Assembly: GCA_009768935.1 (NCBI GenBank)
Contig: WESA01000002.1
Span: 109,278-173,277, forward strand
Direction of reading: 5' to 3'
Length of the DNA stretch: 64,000 nucleotides
Source: Rectinema subterraneum
GTDB taxonomy: Bacteria > Spirochaetota > Spirochaetia > Treponematales > Rectinemataceae
Positions within the stretch are counted from its first letter, which is position 1. Each line of letters begins with the position of its first letter. Of this stretch, positions 25,460-33,313 are shown piece after piece. The position numbers and the translations under genes are program-made. The notes beneath the pieces were generated by a model, which had not been told where the DNA came from, did not search any database, and saw nothing but the letters and a program-made list of their open reading frames with translations.

Positions 25460-26184
25460 TGAAACGAGGAACCATTGGGATTCTTGGCGGCATGGGTCCT
25501 GACGCCACGGCTGCATTTTTTTCCATGCTGGTGCGCCTTGATGTTGCGCCTCGCGATCAGGATCATCTTCATATTATTGTGGATTCGGATCCTTCGATTC
25601 CGGACAGGACCAGACACCTTCTCGAAGGAGGCGAAAATCCGCTGCCAGTCATGCTCTCATCTGCTCGCAGACTTCTTGCTGCGGGAGCTGATGTTGCTGG
25701 CATGCCCTGCATGACCGCGCATGCCTTCTTGCCGAACTTGCGCCGAAACTGCACGCTCCGCATCCTTTCCGCCTTCGAGGAAACCAGCAAAGCCCTCGAT
25801 TCGTTCACACCACCCATTCGGGCTTTGGGCATTCTTGGCACAATCGGTACCAAACAGACTCGGCTTTTCGAGACTGCCATGCCAGATAAAACAATCCTGT
25901 GGCCCGACGAAGACACGCATCGAGCCAAGGTAATGGAAGCTATTTATGGGAAGAATGGTATAAAAGCAGGCAACCTTGGCGAGGAACCGCATCAGCTTCT
26001 CATCCAGGCAGCGCACCGACTCATCGCACAAGGCGCTGATGCAATCGTCGCGGGCTGCACCGAAGTGCCACTCGTGCTTTCCCAGCGCGACTTCGAAATG
26101 CCGTTTATCGATCCGATGGAGTATCTGGCGCGCGCGCTCATTGTTGCTGCGAAAGGAGTCTATAGTGATCATCAGAGCAAATGA
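25459..26184 (+). CDS. Aspartate/glutamate racemase family protein
   Basis: This 241-residue protein has the two-domain Asp/Glu racemase fold. It starts GTIGILGGMGPDATAAFF and carries both catalytic cysteines: Cys84 in MPCMTAH and Cys200 in GCTEVPL. Family members usually read PCNTAH, so Asn85 is replaced by Met here, which could alter substrate orientation. It probably interconverts L- and D-aspartate or a related acid. It opens a rightward set with a cupin gene (20-base overlap), a Rieske gene and an E2-like gene, and is divergent from an acidic amino acid symporter. A housekeeping cell-wall role is less likely because glutamate racemases differ in sequence. Confidence 0.85.
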   Translation: MKRGTIGILGGMGPDATAAFFSMLVRLDVAPRDQDHLHIIVDSDPSIPDRTRHLLEGGENPLPVMLSSARRLLAAGADVAGMPCMTAHAFLPNLRRNCTLRILSAFEETSKALDSFTPPIRALGILGTIGTKQTRLFETAMPDKTILWPDEDTHRAKVMEAIYGKNGIKAGNLGEEPHQLLIQAAHRLIAQGADAIVAGCTEVPLVLSQRDFEMPFIDPMEYLARALIVAAKGVYSDHQSK

Positions 26185-26512
26185 GAGAACCTTCGAAACC
26201 AGACATGAAATGCGAGGCGGAAAAGGCGATGTCAGTCTGGCAATGCTGTCGAATGAAGCGCTTGCGCCACATCTTCGTCTCTTTTCCGAACTCACCATTC
26301 CTCCGGAAGCCGGAATAGGCACACACACGCACAGCGGGGAGACTGAGTATTTCTTTATTATAGAAGGAAATGCCACAGTAAATGATAATGGTGTCACTAC
26401 AATAGTGCATCCCGGAGATGTTCTTATCACAGGTGGCGGGGCCCTGCATAACATAGAGAATCATACAGCCGAGCCAGTGCGTCTGGTCGCGGTGATCGTG
26501 ACAGAAGCATAG
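26165..26512 (+). CDS. Small cupin-domain protein
   Basis: This is a 115-residue single-domain cupin. Motif 1 is GIGTHTHSGETEYFFIIEG (two His, one Glu as metal ligands) and motif 2 is HPGDVLITGGGALHNIENH. The start is a GTG at 26165 with AAAGGAG six bases upstream, lying inside the 3' end of the racemase gene (20-base overlap). That implies tight translational coupling. Cupins of this size include sugar isomerases, dioxygenases and metabolite sensors; nothing here says which. It is followed after 8 bases by the Rieske oxygenase gene. Confidence 0.85.
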   Translation: MIIRANERTFETRHEMRGGKGDVSLAMLSNEALAPHLRLFSELTIPPEAGIGTHTHSGETEYFFIIEGNATVNDNGVTTIVHPGDVLITGGGALHNIENHTAEPVRLVAVIVTEA

Positions 26513-26520
26513 GAAAACAC

Positions 26521-27504
26521 ATGATTCCGAATCAATGGTACGTTATCGCTTCTTCAAACGAAGTTGGCATAAAGCCGGTCGGCATGACGCGCTTTGGAGA
26601 AAAGCTCGTGCTCTATAGGACGGCAAGCGGCTTTCTCGTTTGCCTTTCCGATATGTGCGCACATCGAGGAGCGGCGCTCTCTCTTGGCAAGGTCTGCAAT
26701 GGCGACCAAATCCAGTGCCCCTTCCATGGCCTCGAATATGATCCTTCCGGCAAGTGCATGGTAATTCCTGCAAATGGCCGATCCACGCCGGTTCCATCGA
26801 ATTTCAGAGTGCGTTCATGGCCAGTCTATGAAGCGCATGGCTTCATATGGGTGTGGTATGGCAGCGAGCCGCCAACGCCGGAGATCCCGGAATTCTTCGA
26901 CGATATTCCTAAAGATGCGAAGTACGCCACTGTTGCGGACCACTGGAAAGCTCATTATTCCCGCGTTATAGAAAATCAGCTCGACTGCGTGCACCTGCCA
27001 TTTGTGCACTACAACACCATCGGCCGCGGCAACCGCACCCTTGTCAATGGTCCGGCAGTGGAATGGGTTTCCGACCACAAATTCTTCATGTATGTCTATA
27101 ACGAGACGGACAATGGCCAGAAGCCCAAAAAACCGGACGAAGTGCCTATGCCTTCTCCCAATGGCTACAAAATCGAATTTCTATTTCCAAATCTCTGGGA
27201 AAATCGAATAGCCGATAAAGTGCGCGTTCTGGCTGCCTTCGTTCCTGTAGATGAAGAGAACACCCTCCTCTATCTGCGCTTCTATCAAGCATTTGCGCGT
27301 ATTCCGATTATCGGCACGCTTATTGCGCGGGCTGCGATGCCGTTCAATGTCTATGTCGCACACCAGGATCGCCGAGTCGTCCAAACCCAGGTGCCAAAGG
27401 CCTCGGGGCTCAAAATCGGCGAGAATCTTTTCCAGGGGGATTTGCCAATTCTTGAATACAGAAAGAAGCGCCAGCAATTGCAGGAAAGCGCGCGCCCCAG
27501 ATAG
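26521..27504 (+). CDS. Rieske-type non-heme iron oxygenase (terminal oxygenase alpha-like)
   Basis: This is a 327-residue protein. The Rieske [2Fe-2S] site is Cys46-x-His48 ... Cys66-x2-His69 (MCAHRGAALS; QCPFHGLEY). The mononuclear iron site is ENQLDCVHLPFVH, with Asp155, His158 and His163 in the D-x2-H-x4-H pattern. This layout is that of ring-hydroxylating or demethylating oxygenases that need O2 and a separate reductase. No reductase or ferredoxin gene is adjacent. In what looks like an anaerobe, such a gene suggests microaerobic life, oxygen use as a side reaction, or horizontal gain. It follows the cupin gene by 8 bases. The substrate is unknown. Confidence 0.9.
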   Translation: MIPNQWYVIASSNEVGIKPVGMTRFGEKLVLYRTASGFLVCLSDMCAHRGAALSLGKVCNGDQIQCPFHGLEYDPSGKCMVIPANGRSTPVPSNFRVRSWPVYEAHGFIWVWYGSEPPTPEIPEFFDDIPKDAKYATVADHWKAHYSRVIENQLDCVHLPFVHYNTIGRGNRTLVNGPAVEWVSDHKFFMYVYNETDNGQKPKKPDEVPMPSPNGYKIEFLFPNLWENRIADKVRVLAAFVPVDEENTLLYLRFYQAFARIPIIGTLIARAAMPFNVYVAHQDRRVVQTQVPKASGLKIGENLFQGDLPILEYRKKRQQLQESARPR

Positions 27505-27511
27505 ACCACTG

Positions 27512-27540
27512 TTTACTCTTTATCCAAGATTCCATATAGT
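27512..27540 (+). promoter_or_regulatory. Internal promoter before the E2-like gene
   Basis: TTTACT (27512-27517), 17 bases, TATAGT (27535-27540). The predicted start is at 27547, three bases before the ATG at 27550, so the leader is almost absent. No ribosome site is present. Confidence 0.6.
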
Positions 27541-27549
27541 AAAGCCATT

Positions 27550-28419
27550 ATGCTATTTCGCGATCGCTGTGATGGAAAGCGCATAACAGGCCAGCATGCG
27601 CTCAATGCGCTTATGCCCTATATGATGCGCGGACGAAACGAATCCGCCGTTTATTATGGAAGAGAAATAAATATCGAAAATGCCCTGGCCTACCTCAAGC
27701 TCATAAAAAAAGCCCAAGCAGACACAGAGGCGCAAGAACGCTTCACGCTTTTTAGCCTCATTCTGACCGCAGCGCTCAAGACGATTGCGCTGTATCCGCG
27801 CTTGAACCGCTTCGTCCACCGCCGCGCCCTCTATCAGCGCAAACACATTGCCTTTTCGTTCATAGTCAAACAACGCTTCGATCACGACGCACCTGAAGTG
27901 AATGCGAAAGTGTTTTTTGACCCGGAAGATTCATTCGAAACAGTCAGTATGAAAATCAATGCTGCCATTCTCGATGCTCGAGAACACGGCGAAGGCGACG
28001 GCGAACGTTTCGCGAACATTTTCCATCGGATTCCGGGAGGCAAGGCTCTGATTATGGGCGTGTATCGCATTCTCGAGTATTTCAACATTGCACCATGGAG
28101 CCTTATCCGAATGGATCCGCTGTATTCGAGTATCTACATCGCAAACCTCGGATCAATTGGGCTCAATGCCCCATTTCACCATCTCTACGAGTGGGGGAAC
28201 ACAAGCATTTTCATGGTAATAGGGAAAATATTCTCAAAAGAGCTCTGGCATGGCGCGACGCGGACAAGGCAGCGGTATATCGATCTGAGAGTAACCCTGG
28301 ATGAACGAATTGCGGATGGCCTCATTTTTGCTGAGGCAGCTTCGGTTTTCAGTCGCTTGCTCTCGAGCCCTGACCTCCTCAACCTTTCGATTGAGGAGCT
28401 GAAACAGGCTTTAAGTTGA
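27550..28419 (+). CDS. E2-like acyltransferase-fold protein lacking the catalytic histidine
   Basis: This is a 289-residue stand-alone protein resembling the catalytic domain of dihydrolipoyl acyltransferases and chloramphenicol acetyltransferase. Matches include FTLFSLILTAALKTIALYPR near residue 70-89 and, at the end, VTLDERIADGLIFAEAASVF. In real E2 enzymes that last motif is DHRxxDG, with His as base; here it reads DERIADG, so the His is Glu. There is no lipoyl or subunit-binding domain. It is therefore probably not an E2 enzyme and may be a binding or structural protein, or an enzyme with altered chemistry. It follows the Rieske gene by 45 bases but has its own promoter. Confidence 0.75.
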   Translation: MLFRDRCDGKRITGQHALNALMPYMMRGRNESAVYYGREINIENALAYLKLIKKAQADTEAQERFTLFSLILTAALKTIALYPRLNRFVHRRALYQRKHIAFSFIVKQRFDHDAPEVNAKVFFDPEDSFETVSMKINAAILDAREHGEGDGERFANIFHRIPGGKALIMGVYRILEYFNIAPWSLIRMDPLYSSIYIANLGSIGLNAPFHHLYEWGNTSIFMVIGKIFSKELWHGATRTRQRYIDLRVTLDERIADGLIFAEAASVFSRLLSSPDLLNLSIEELKQALS

Positions 28420-28505
28420 GTGCCGCGGCTTGCATAACCAGCGGCGCCAGGCAGCAATGTCGCTCAGCAATATCAAGCAGCAAGCTTCCGGAAAGCCACT
28501 ACAAT

Positions 28506-28799
28506 CTAGGCGCTTTCTTTGGCAGGTGAGCAGGCACATCCAGCGCCGCAGCCAGCACTGCTCCCCGAGCTTTCGCTCGAAGATGCTGATTTTTTTGCGC
28601 TGGTCGATGCGGAGGAAGATTTCTTTGAGTCTGTGATATAGAAGCCTGAGCCTTTGAAAATGACACCGGTGCCACCACCGATGAGCCGTTTTACTTCGCC
28701 GCCGCACAGCGGGCATGTTTTAATCGGATCATCGTTGATAGACTGAAATGCCTCAAACGTATAGCTGCATACTCGGCACTCATATTCATATGTAGGCAT
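28506..28799 (-). CDS. FmdB-family zinc-ribbon protein
   Basis: This is a 97-residue protein. The N-terminus is the FmdB/putative regulatory zinc ribbon: MPTYEYECRVCSYTFEAFQS with Cys8-x2-Cys11, then CPLCGGEVKRLIGGG with the second Cys pair. The tail is low complexity Ser/Lys followed by a Cys-rich end (GCGAGCACSP). The start at 28799 is chosen for its AGAGGTGA site; the longer upstream reading is a hydrophobic stretch with no site. FmdB proteins are small cytoplasmic zinc binders, sometimes linked to transcription of amidase genes, but the function is mostly unknown. It faces the E2-like gene tail to tail. No clear partner gene. Confidence 0.85.
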   Translation of the reverse strand: MPTYEYECRVCSYTFEAFQSINDDPIKTCPLCGGEVKRLIGGGTGVIFKGSGFYITDSKKSSSASTSAKKSASSSESSGSSAGCGAGCACSPAKESA

Positions 28800-28960
28800 C
28801 GCAATCACCTCTCGAAGAGAAAAAATGTAAATGAAATATATACAAAAAATAGCAATAAAACGCAGGAAGGTAAAGAGGCGCACACCACAGCTGGCTCACG
28901 CGAAGCTTTCTGGCATGCGCAGATCGCTCAGATTCGTGCCCGCCCGCCCTGACCTTCAGA

Positions 28961-30190
28961 TCAAATCACACCAAGCCTTTTGCCAATTTTCTTGAACGCA
29001 TCGACTGCCTTGCGAATCTGCGCCTCCGAGTGCCCCGCCGAAATCTGTACCCTGATTCGCGCTTTTCCCCGCGGAACCACCGGGAAGGAAAAACCGATAA
29101 CATAGATGCCTTCATCGAGGAGTGCATCCGCCATGCGATGCGCGAGCTTTTCATCGTAGAGCATGACGGGGCAGATCGGGTGTTCGCCGGGCCTGATGTC
29201 GAAGCCGGCTTCTGTCATGAGCCTGCGGAACAGCGCCGTGTTCGACTCGAGGCGGTCGCGCAGCTCGGTGGATTCGGTCAGTATTTCGATCGCTTTGAGC
29301 GTACCGCCGACGATTGCTGGTGCAAGGGTATTCGAGAACAGGTACGGCCTCCCTTTCTGCCGCATATACTCGACAATCTCTTTGCGTGCTGCGATGACGC
29401 CGCCGGATGCGCCTCCCAGCGCCTTGCCGAATGTCGTCGTAATGATATCTACCCTGCCCGCGACATTGCAGTATTCCCAGGTTCCGCGTCCATGCACCCC
29501 CATGAAGCCTGTCGCATGCGAATCATCAACCATGACGAGCGCACCATATTTCTCGGCTAAATCACAAATTGCGTTGAGATTCGCAATATCGCCATCCATT
29601 GAAAAGACGCCATCAGTCGCGATCATGATGACATGGCTGCCCTGTGCTTCCTTGAGGCAGCGCTCGAGCCCTTTGAGCGGCTTGCCTGTCTCGGGATCGA
29701 TTTCTTCGACATCGCGCATGTCCGCATGCTTGTAGATCCAGCGCTTTGCTTTGCAGAGCCGCACGCCGTCGATGATCGATGCGTGATTCAAGCTGTCGGT
29801 GATTATCGCGGACTCCTCATCGAGAAGTGGCTCGAACACTGCGCCATTCGCATCGAAGCATGAAGAAAACAGGATCGCATCTTCCATGCCAAGAAAATCC
29901 GCGATTTTTCGCTCGAGATCCTTATGCTGGGACTGGGTGCCACAGATAAAGCGCACCGAAGACAAGCCATAGCCAAATCTCTCCATCGCCTCCACCGCCG
30001 CTGCCCGAATGCGCGGATCATTGGACAAGCCGAGATAATTGTTCGCGCAGAAATTGAGCACTTCTTTGCCGTCGGCAACGCGGATAGCAGCACCCTGCGG
30101 CGTTATGATGACACGCTCATCTTTGTAGAGACCTTCTGCTTTGATTGCCTCGAGTTTTTTGGCTAATTCATCCTTGAATGTTCCATACAT
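28961..30190 (-). CDS. kbl: Glycine C-acetyltransferase (2-amino-3-ketobutyrate CoA ligase)
   Basis: This 409-residue PLP enzyme belongs to the alpha-oxoamine synthase family. It has the N-terminal [20 protein letters not shown], the PLP-stacking region [26 protein letters not shown] and the Schiff-base lysine in [13 protein letters not shown]. It joins glycine and acetyl-CoA to 2-amino-3-oxobutyrate or runs the reverse step of threonine breakdown. No threonine dehydrogenase gene is next to it. AONS (BioF) and serine palmitoyltransferase are relatives, but the length and motifs fit Kbl best. It shares direction with the rhomboid gene (16-base gap) and probably a transcript. An ordinary GAGGTG site precedes the ATG. 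Confidence 0.93.
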   Translation of the reverse strand: MYGTFKDELAKKLEAIKAEGLYKDERVIITPQGAAIRVADGKEVLNFCANNYLGLSNDPRIRAAAVEAMERFGYGLSSVRFICGTQSQHKDLERKIADFLGMEDAILFSSCFDANGAVFEPLLDEESAIITDSLNHASIIDGVRLCKAKRWIYKHADMRDVEEIDPETGKPLKGLERCLKEAQGSHVIMIATDGVFSMDGDIANLNAICDLAEKYGALVMVDDSHATGFMGVHGRGTWEYCNVAGRVDIITTTFGKALGGASGGVIAARKEIVEYMRQKGRPYLFSNTLAPAIVGGTLKAIEILTESTELRDRLESNTALFRRLMTEAGFDIRPGEHPICPVMLYDEKLAHRMADALLDEGIYVIGFSFPVVPRGKARIRVQISAGHSEAQIRKAVDAFKKIGKRLGVI

Positions 30191-30205
30191 ATGCGCACCT
30201 CGTGT

Positions 30206-30760
30206 TCATTTTTTGCGATAAAAACCGAGGAAGCTCCCCACAAGCCCGCCAATGATATGCGAAAACTGTGAAATATTGTCCTGCTTGGTAAGCGCATCCC
30301 ATACCTGGCCGCCTAAATAGACGATCATTATCAGAATGAAGGTGAGCGGCACTTCACCCTTCGAAAAATTCGTGATTGAAGAGAGCATGATCATCATGAA
30401 TACCACTCCCGATGCACCAAGCAGCACAACATTCGGGAATAAAATCGTATTTGCGAGCCCTGTTGCCAGCGCGGTGATGAGTATGCTGAGGAGAAGAAAG
30501 CCAGATCCATAGACGCTCTCCAAAATCGGCCCGAGCAGCAGAATCATGGTGAAATTGCCGATAAAATGCTGAATATTCGCATGCCCGAGTACATGCGTGA
30601 AAAGCTTGAGATAATCAACAAATGCATTCGAATGAAAGGGCGCCGGTGTTGAAAAGACAGTAGGAATAAGGCTCGGCGCAATTGTCTGACTCAGCACCAA
30701 CACGATTGCTGCAAGCAGCGTGAAAGTGAGCGTTACCGGTGCATTGTAGCGAATACGCAT
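30206..30760 (-). CDS. Rhomboid-family intramembrane serine protease
   Basis: This is a 184-residue, six-helix membrane protein. The nucleophile motif GASGVVFMMI (Ser about 115) and the general-base His in SHIIGGLVGS near residue 167 are both present. ANIQHFIGNFTMILLLGPIL in helix 2 matches the rhomboid H-x4-N pattern. It cleaves single-span membrane proteins inside the bilayer. The ATG at 30760 follows GGAGGATAG. It precedes kbl in the same direction by 16 bases, though no functional link is known. Substrates are unknown. Confidence 0.88.
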   Translation of the reverse strand: MRIRYNAPVTLTFTLLAAIVLVLSQTIAPSLIPTVFSTPAPFHSNAFVDYLKLFTHVLGHANIQHFIGNFTMILLLGPILESVYGSGFLLLSILITALATGLANTILFPNVVLLGASGVVFMMIMLSSITNFSKGEVPLTFILIMIVYLGGQVWDALTKQDNISQFSHIIGGLVGSFLGFYRKK

Positions 30761-30832
30761 TCACTATCCTCCGGAAATCAGGGCCTTATAATTCGCGCTA
30801 TCTGCGAACAGGCATACAGCAGAGGCATTATA

Positions 30833-31615
30833 TCATACATCGAGAAAAAGCGACACCGGACAGTGGTCGGAACCCATCACTTCAGGATGAATGCCTGCAG
30901 CGGACAGAGCAGGAGCGAATTCGGGATCGACGCAATGGTAGTCAAGGCGCCAGCCGATGTTTTTTTCGCGCGCTTTTGGGGCACGGTAGCTCCACCACGA
31001 ATAGTGGCCTGGCTCCTTGCAGAACCAGCGGAAAGTGTCGATATAGCCTGCTGCGGTAAAGCGGTCCATCCACGCGCGCTCTTCTGGCAAATAGCCTGCA
31101 TTTCCTTCGTTTTGCTCGGGGCGCGCAAGGTCGATCGGTTTATGCGCGATGTTGTAATCTCCCGCGACAATCACATGTTTGCCGCGAGCCCGCATTCGCT
31201 CGCAAAAATCCAGCATGGAGTCACAATAGCGGAGCTTGTAATCAAGGCGCATGCCTGCTTCCTGGCTGTTCGGAAAATAGGCGCTCACGAGGACAAATCC
31301 GCCATAATCGGCGACAACGGTCCTCCCCTCGGAATCGAATTCCTGCCCCCCCATGCCCGACACCGAAACCGGCTCCCTGAGCGCATATATTCCGGTACCT
31401 GAATATCCTTTGCGCTCCGCAAACGCCCAAAAGCTGTGGTAGCGCTTGCCGCTGCCTGCCACAGGATGGCGAAGTTCCTCCGTGAGCTGATCACCCTGGA
31501 GTTTTATTTCCTGGACGCAGACAAAATCAGCATCCGAGGCAGCAATCCATTCCAGAAAGCCCTTTTGGGCACATGCGCGAATTCCATTCACATTCCATGA
31601 GTATATTTTTACCAT
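30833..31615 (-). CDS. xthA: Exodeoxyribonuclease III
   Basis: This is a 260-residue AP endonuclease/3'-exonuclease of the exonuclease-endonuclease-phosphatase fold. Key motifs are KIYSWNVNGIRA at the start, CVQEIKLQ (Glu metal ligand), VAGDYNIAHKPIDLA (Asp/Asn pair) and GSDHCPVSLFL with the catalytic Asp-His at the end. It repairs abasic sites and blocked 3' ends. The start at 31615 is set by homology; longer readings upstream enter the ROK gene. It follows the ROK regulator after 13 bases in the same direction. Its length is normal. Confidence 0.95.
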   Translation of the reverse strand: MVKIYSWNVNGIRACAQKGFLEWIAASDADFVCVQEIKLQGDQLTEELRHPVAGSGKRYHSFWAFAERKGYSGTGIYALREPVSVSGMGGQEFDSEGRTVVADYGGFVLVSAYFPNSQEAGMRLDYKLRYCDSMLDFCERMRARGKHVIVAGDYNIAHKPIDLARPEQNEGNAGYLPEERAWMDRFTAAGYIDTFRWFCKEPGHYSWWSYRAPKAREKNIGWRLDYHCVDPEFAPALSAAGIHPEVMGSDHCPVSLFLDV

Positions 31616-31628
31616 GATGCAATCTCCG

Positions 31629-32912
31629 TCATTCCGCTTGCGCGCCGGAAGGCTGCTGCCCAGCGGAACGTTGCTGGCTGCCGCCCATGAATCCACCGCC
31701 TGGAAATCCGCTGCCCTCGCCAAACCCATGCGCGAAATATTCTTCGTACACAAGATCGCACGCAGCTTTGCAGGCAAGAACAGGATTGTATTCCGATGCG
31801 ATGATACGTGCACCTGGCGGTCCGAAGCGCTGATCGTTGCGCTCGAAATCGGCCGATGCCGCTTGTGCGATGTGCTCGGAAAGCGATTTTGAACGAGTCA
31901 CAATTAGCACTGCTTCCGGAGCGAGCAGACGCCGGATGTCCCGCACTGCATGGGCTGAGATTTCCAGAATAGGCTTCAGAGCTGCATCAACTTCCGGATT
32001 GTTCGCGGATAAAATGCGCTCTGCATCTTCAATGCCGGCGCACGGTTCGATCTGCGAGAGCGCTGTGCACACGGTCTCTTCGTTGAGGTACAGTTCAAGG
32101 CATCCTCTGTTGCCGCACGAACAGGCAAGCCCCGATGGATCGATGGAAAGATGCCCTACTTCGAATGCGGTACGGCTTCTGTCCGACACAAGTTTTCCAT
32201 TCTGGATAAATGCGCCGCCGACGCCTGCACGCACCAAAAAGAGAAACAGCGAAGAAACGCCACGCGCCTGCCCATACCGTTCCTCAGCAAGCGCAACAAT
32301 CGACGCATTGTTGGTCACGATGACAGGAACCGAAAAGAGGCTCCTCAGGCGCTCTCCCAAAGGAAACTCATTCATGCCGGGAATCCGCGCATAGAATTGC
32401 ACAACGCCGCTTGACACACTTACAGATCCTGGCGCTCCGACGCCAATGCCGAGCAGCTTGCTTCTGTCGATCGATGATTCCACCAGCATATCCCGTATCA
32501 GGTTTGCAATGATGTCGAGCGCATCTTCAGCAGAAGGCGGAGAAGCAAAACACACGCCTCGCTCGGCGACGAGATTGCCTGCAAAATCCTGAATTATCGC
32601 CGCTGCTGACCGCGCCCAGAAATCGATGCCAACCACATAGGCTGCGCTGGATCGAATGCGGTAATTGACAGGCCTGCGGCCCTTCTTGCGGTTTTTGGGG
32701 CTTCGAGAGCTGGGTTCTGAGACAGCCTCGATCAGCCCTTCGCGCTCCAAATCGGAAAAAATGCGAAATACTGTCGGAGCTTTGAGACCGGTGCGCTGGA
32801 CAGCTTTGCTCTGCGAAAGGATACCAGTTCGAAATATCAAGCGAAGCACAAGTCGCTGGTTTCGCTCGCGGATGAGGTGTGCGCGTTCCGGATGCTGCTC
32901 TTCGTGCGTCAT
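31629..32912 (-). CDS. ROK-family transcriptional regulator (NagC/XylR type)
   Basis: This is a 427-residue protein. The N-terminal winged helix is about residues 15-65 (RLIFRTGILSQSKAVQRTGL, APTVFRIFSDLEREGLI). A basic linker (SPKNRKKGRRP) leads to the ROK sugar-kinase-like domain with GIDFWARSAAAIIQDF, LGIGVGAPGSVS and the zinc motif CSCGNRGCLE. Regulators of this type bind a sugar or sugar phosphate and control carbohydrate genes. No sugar genes lie immediately beside it; a 100-residue unknown gene precedes it by 9 bases and xthA follows. The C-terminal tail (GEGSGFPGGGFMGGSQQRSA) is Gly-rich and disordered. Confidence 0.88.
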   Translation of the reverse strand: MTHEEQHPERAHLIRERNQRLVLRLIFRTGILSQSKAVQRTGLKAPTVFRIFSDLEREGLIEAVSEPSSRSPKNRKKGRRPVNYRIRSSAAYVVGIDFWARSAAAIIQDFAGNLVAERGVCFASPPSAEDALDIIANLIRDMLVESSIDRSKLLGIGVGAPGSVSVSSGVVQFYARIPGMNEFPLGERLRSLFSVPVIVTNNASIVALAEERYGQARGVSSLFLFLVRAGVGGAFIQNGKLVSDRSRTAFEVGHLSIDPSGLACSCGNRGCLELYLNEETVCTALSQIEPCAGIEDAERILSANNPEVDAALKPILEISAHAVRDIRRLLAPEAVLIVTRSKSLSEHIAQAASADFERNDQRFGPPGARIIASEYNPVLACKAACDLVYEEYFAHGFGEGSGFPGGGFMGGSQQRSAGQQPSGAQAE

Positions 32913-32921
32913 TTTCCCGAA

Positions 32922-33224
32922 TCACTCCCCAATAATCGAGTCGATGAGTTTTTTCAGTTCGATATCGATGTCGCCTTTTTCTTCTATCTGGCTCATGTCT
33001 ATCTGGAACAATCCATCCCGGAACACGATTGGACCTCGGTCTGATGGCAATGGGATTTCCTCATCTTCCTGCTCGAGCTTCGCCAGCGCATGCACATACC
33101 TGTCGCTCTCTTCATTCAAGGAATGGCTGAATTTCTGCTGAGCCGGCATAGCTCGCCAACGAGGCTGCACATAGCGAGTGCTACCAAAAAAGAGCGCGCT
33201 ATTTTTCTCGAATTCCTGATTCAT
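32922..33224 (-). CDS. Hypothetical 100-residue acidic protein
   Basis: I do not recognise this protein. It has 100 residues, a mixed front (NQEFEKNSALFFGSTRYVQP), then an acidic second half (KLEQEDEEIPLPSDRGP; IEEKGDIDIELKKLIDSIIG) likely to form a C-terminal helix. No membrane segment, signal peptide or cysteines. The upstream sequence lacks a ribosome site but contains TATATT 12 bases before the ATG, so a very short leader is possible. It is the first gene of a leftward set with the ROK regulator (9-base gap) and xthA, and is divergent from the JAMM-DinG gene. Confidence 0.6.
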   Translation of the reverse strand: MNQEFEKNSALFFGSTRYVQPRWRAMPAQQKFSHSLNEESDRYVHALAKLEQEDEEIPLPSDRGPIVFRDGLFQIDMSQIEEKGDIDIELKKLIDSIIGE

Positions 33225-33297
33225 GGGCTATTACAGAATATACCGACTGTGCTGCCTCCGCAACCACCAAAAGCACCGTCGTTTTTTCGCGTCTTTA

Positions 33298-33313
33298 TGC
33301 TATACTGAGCCTA
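33298..33313 (+). promoter_or_regulatory. Extended -10 giving a leaderless JAMM-DinG transcript
   Basis: TGC-TATACT (hexamer 33301-33306) is followed by six bases and the ATG at 33313. There is no recognisable -35 or ribosome site. Same spacing as upstream of the IclR and racemase genes. Confidence 0.65.
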
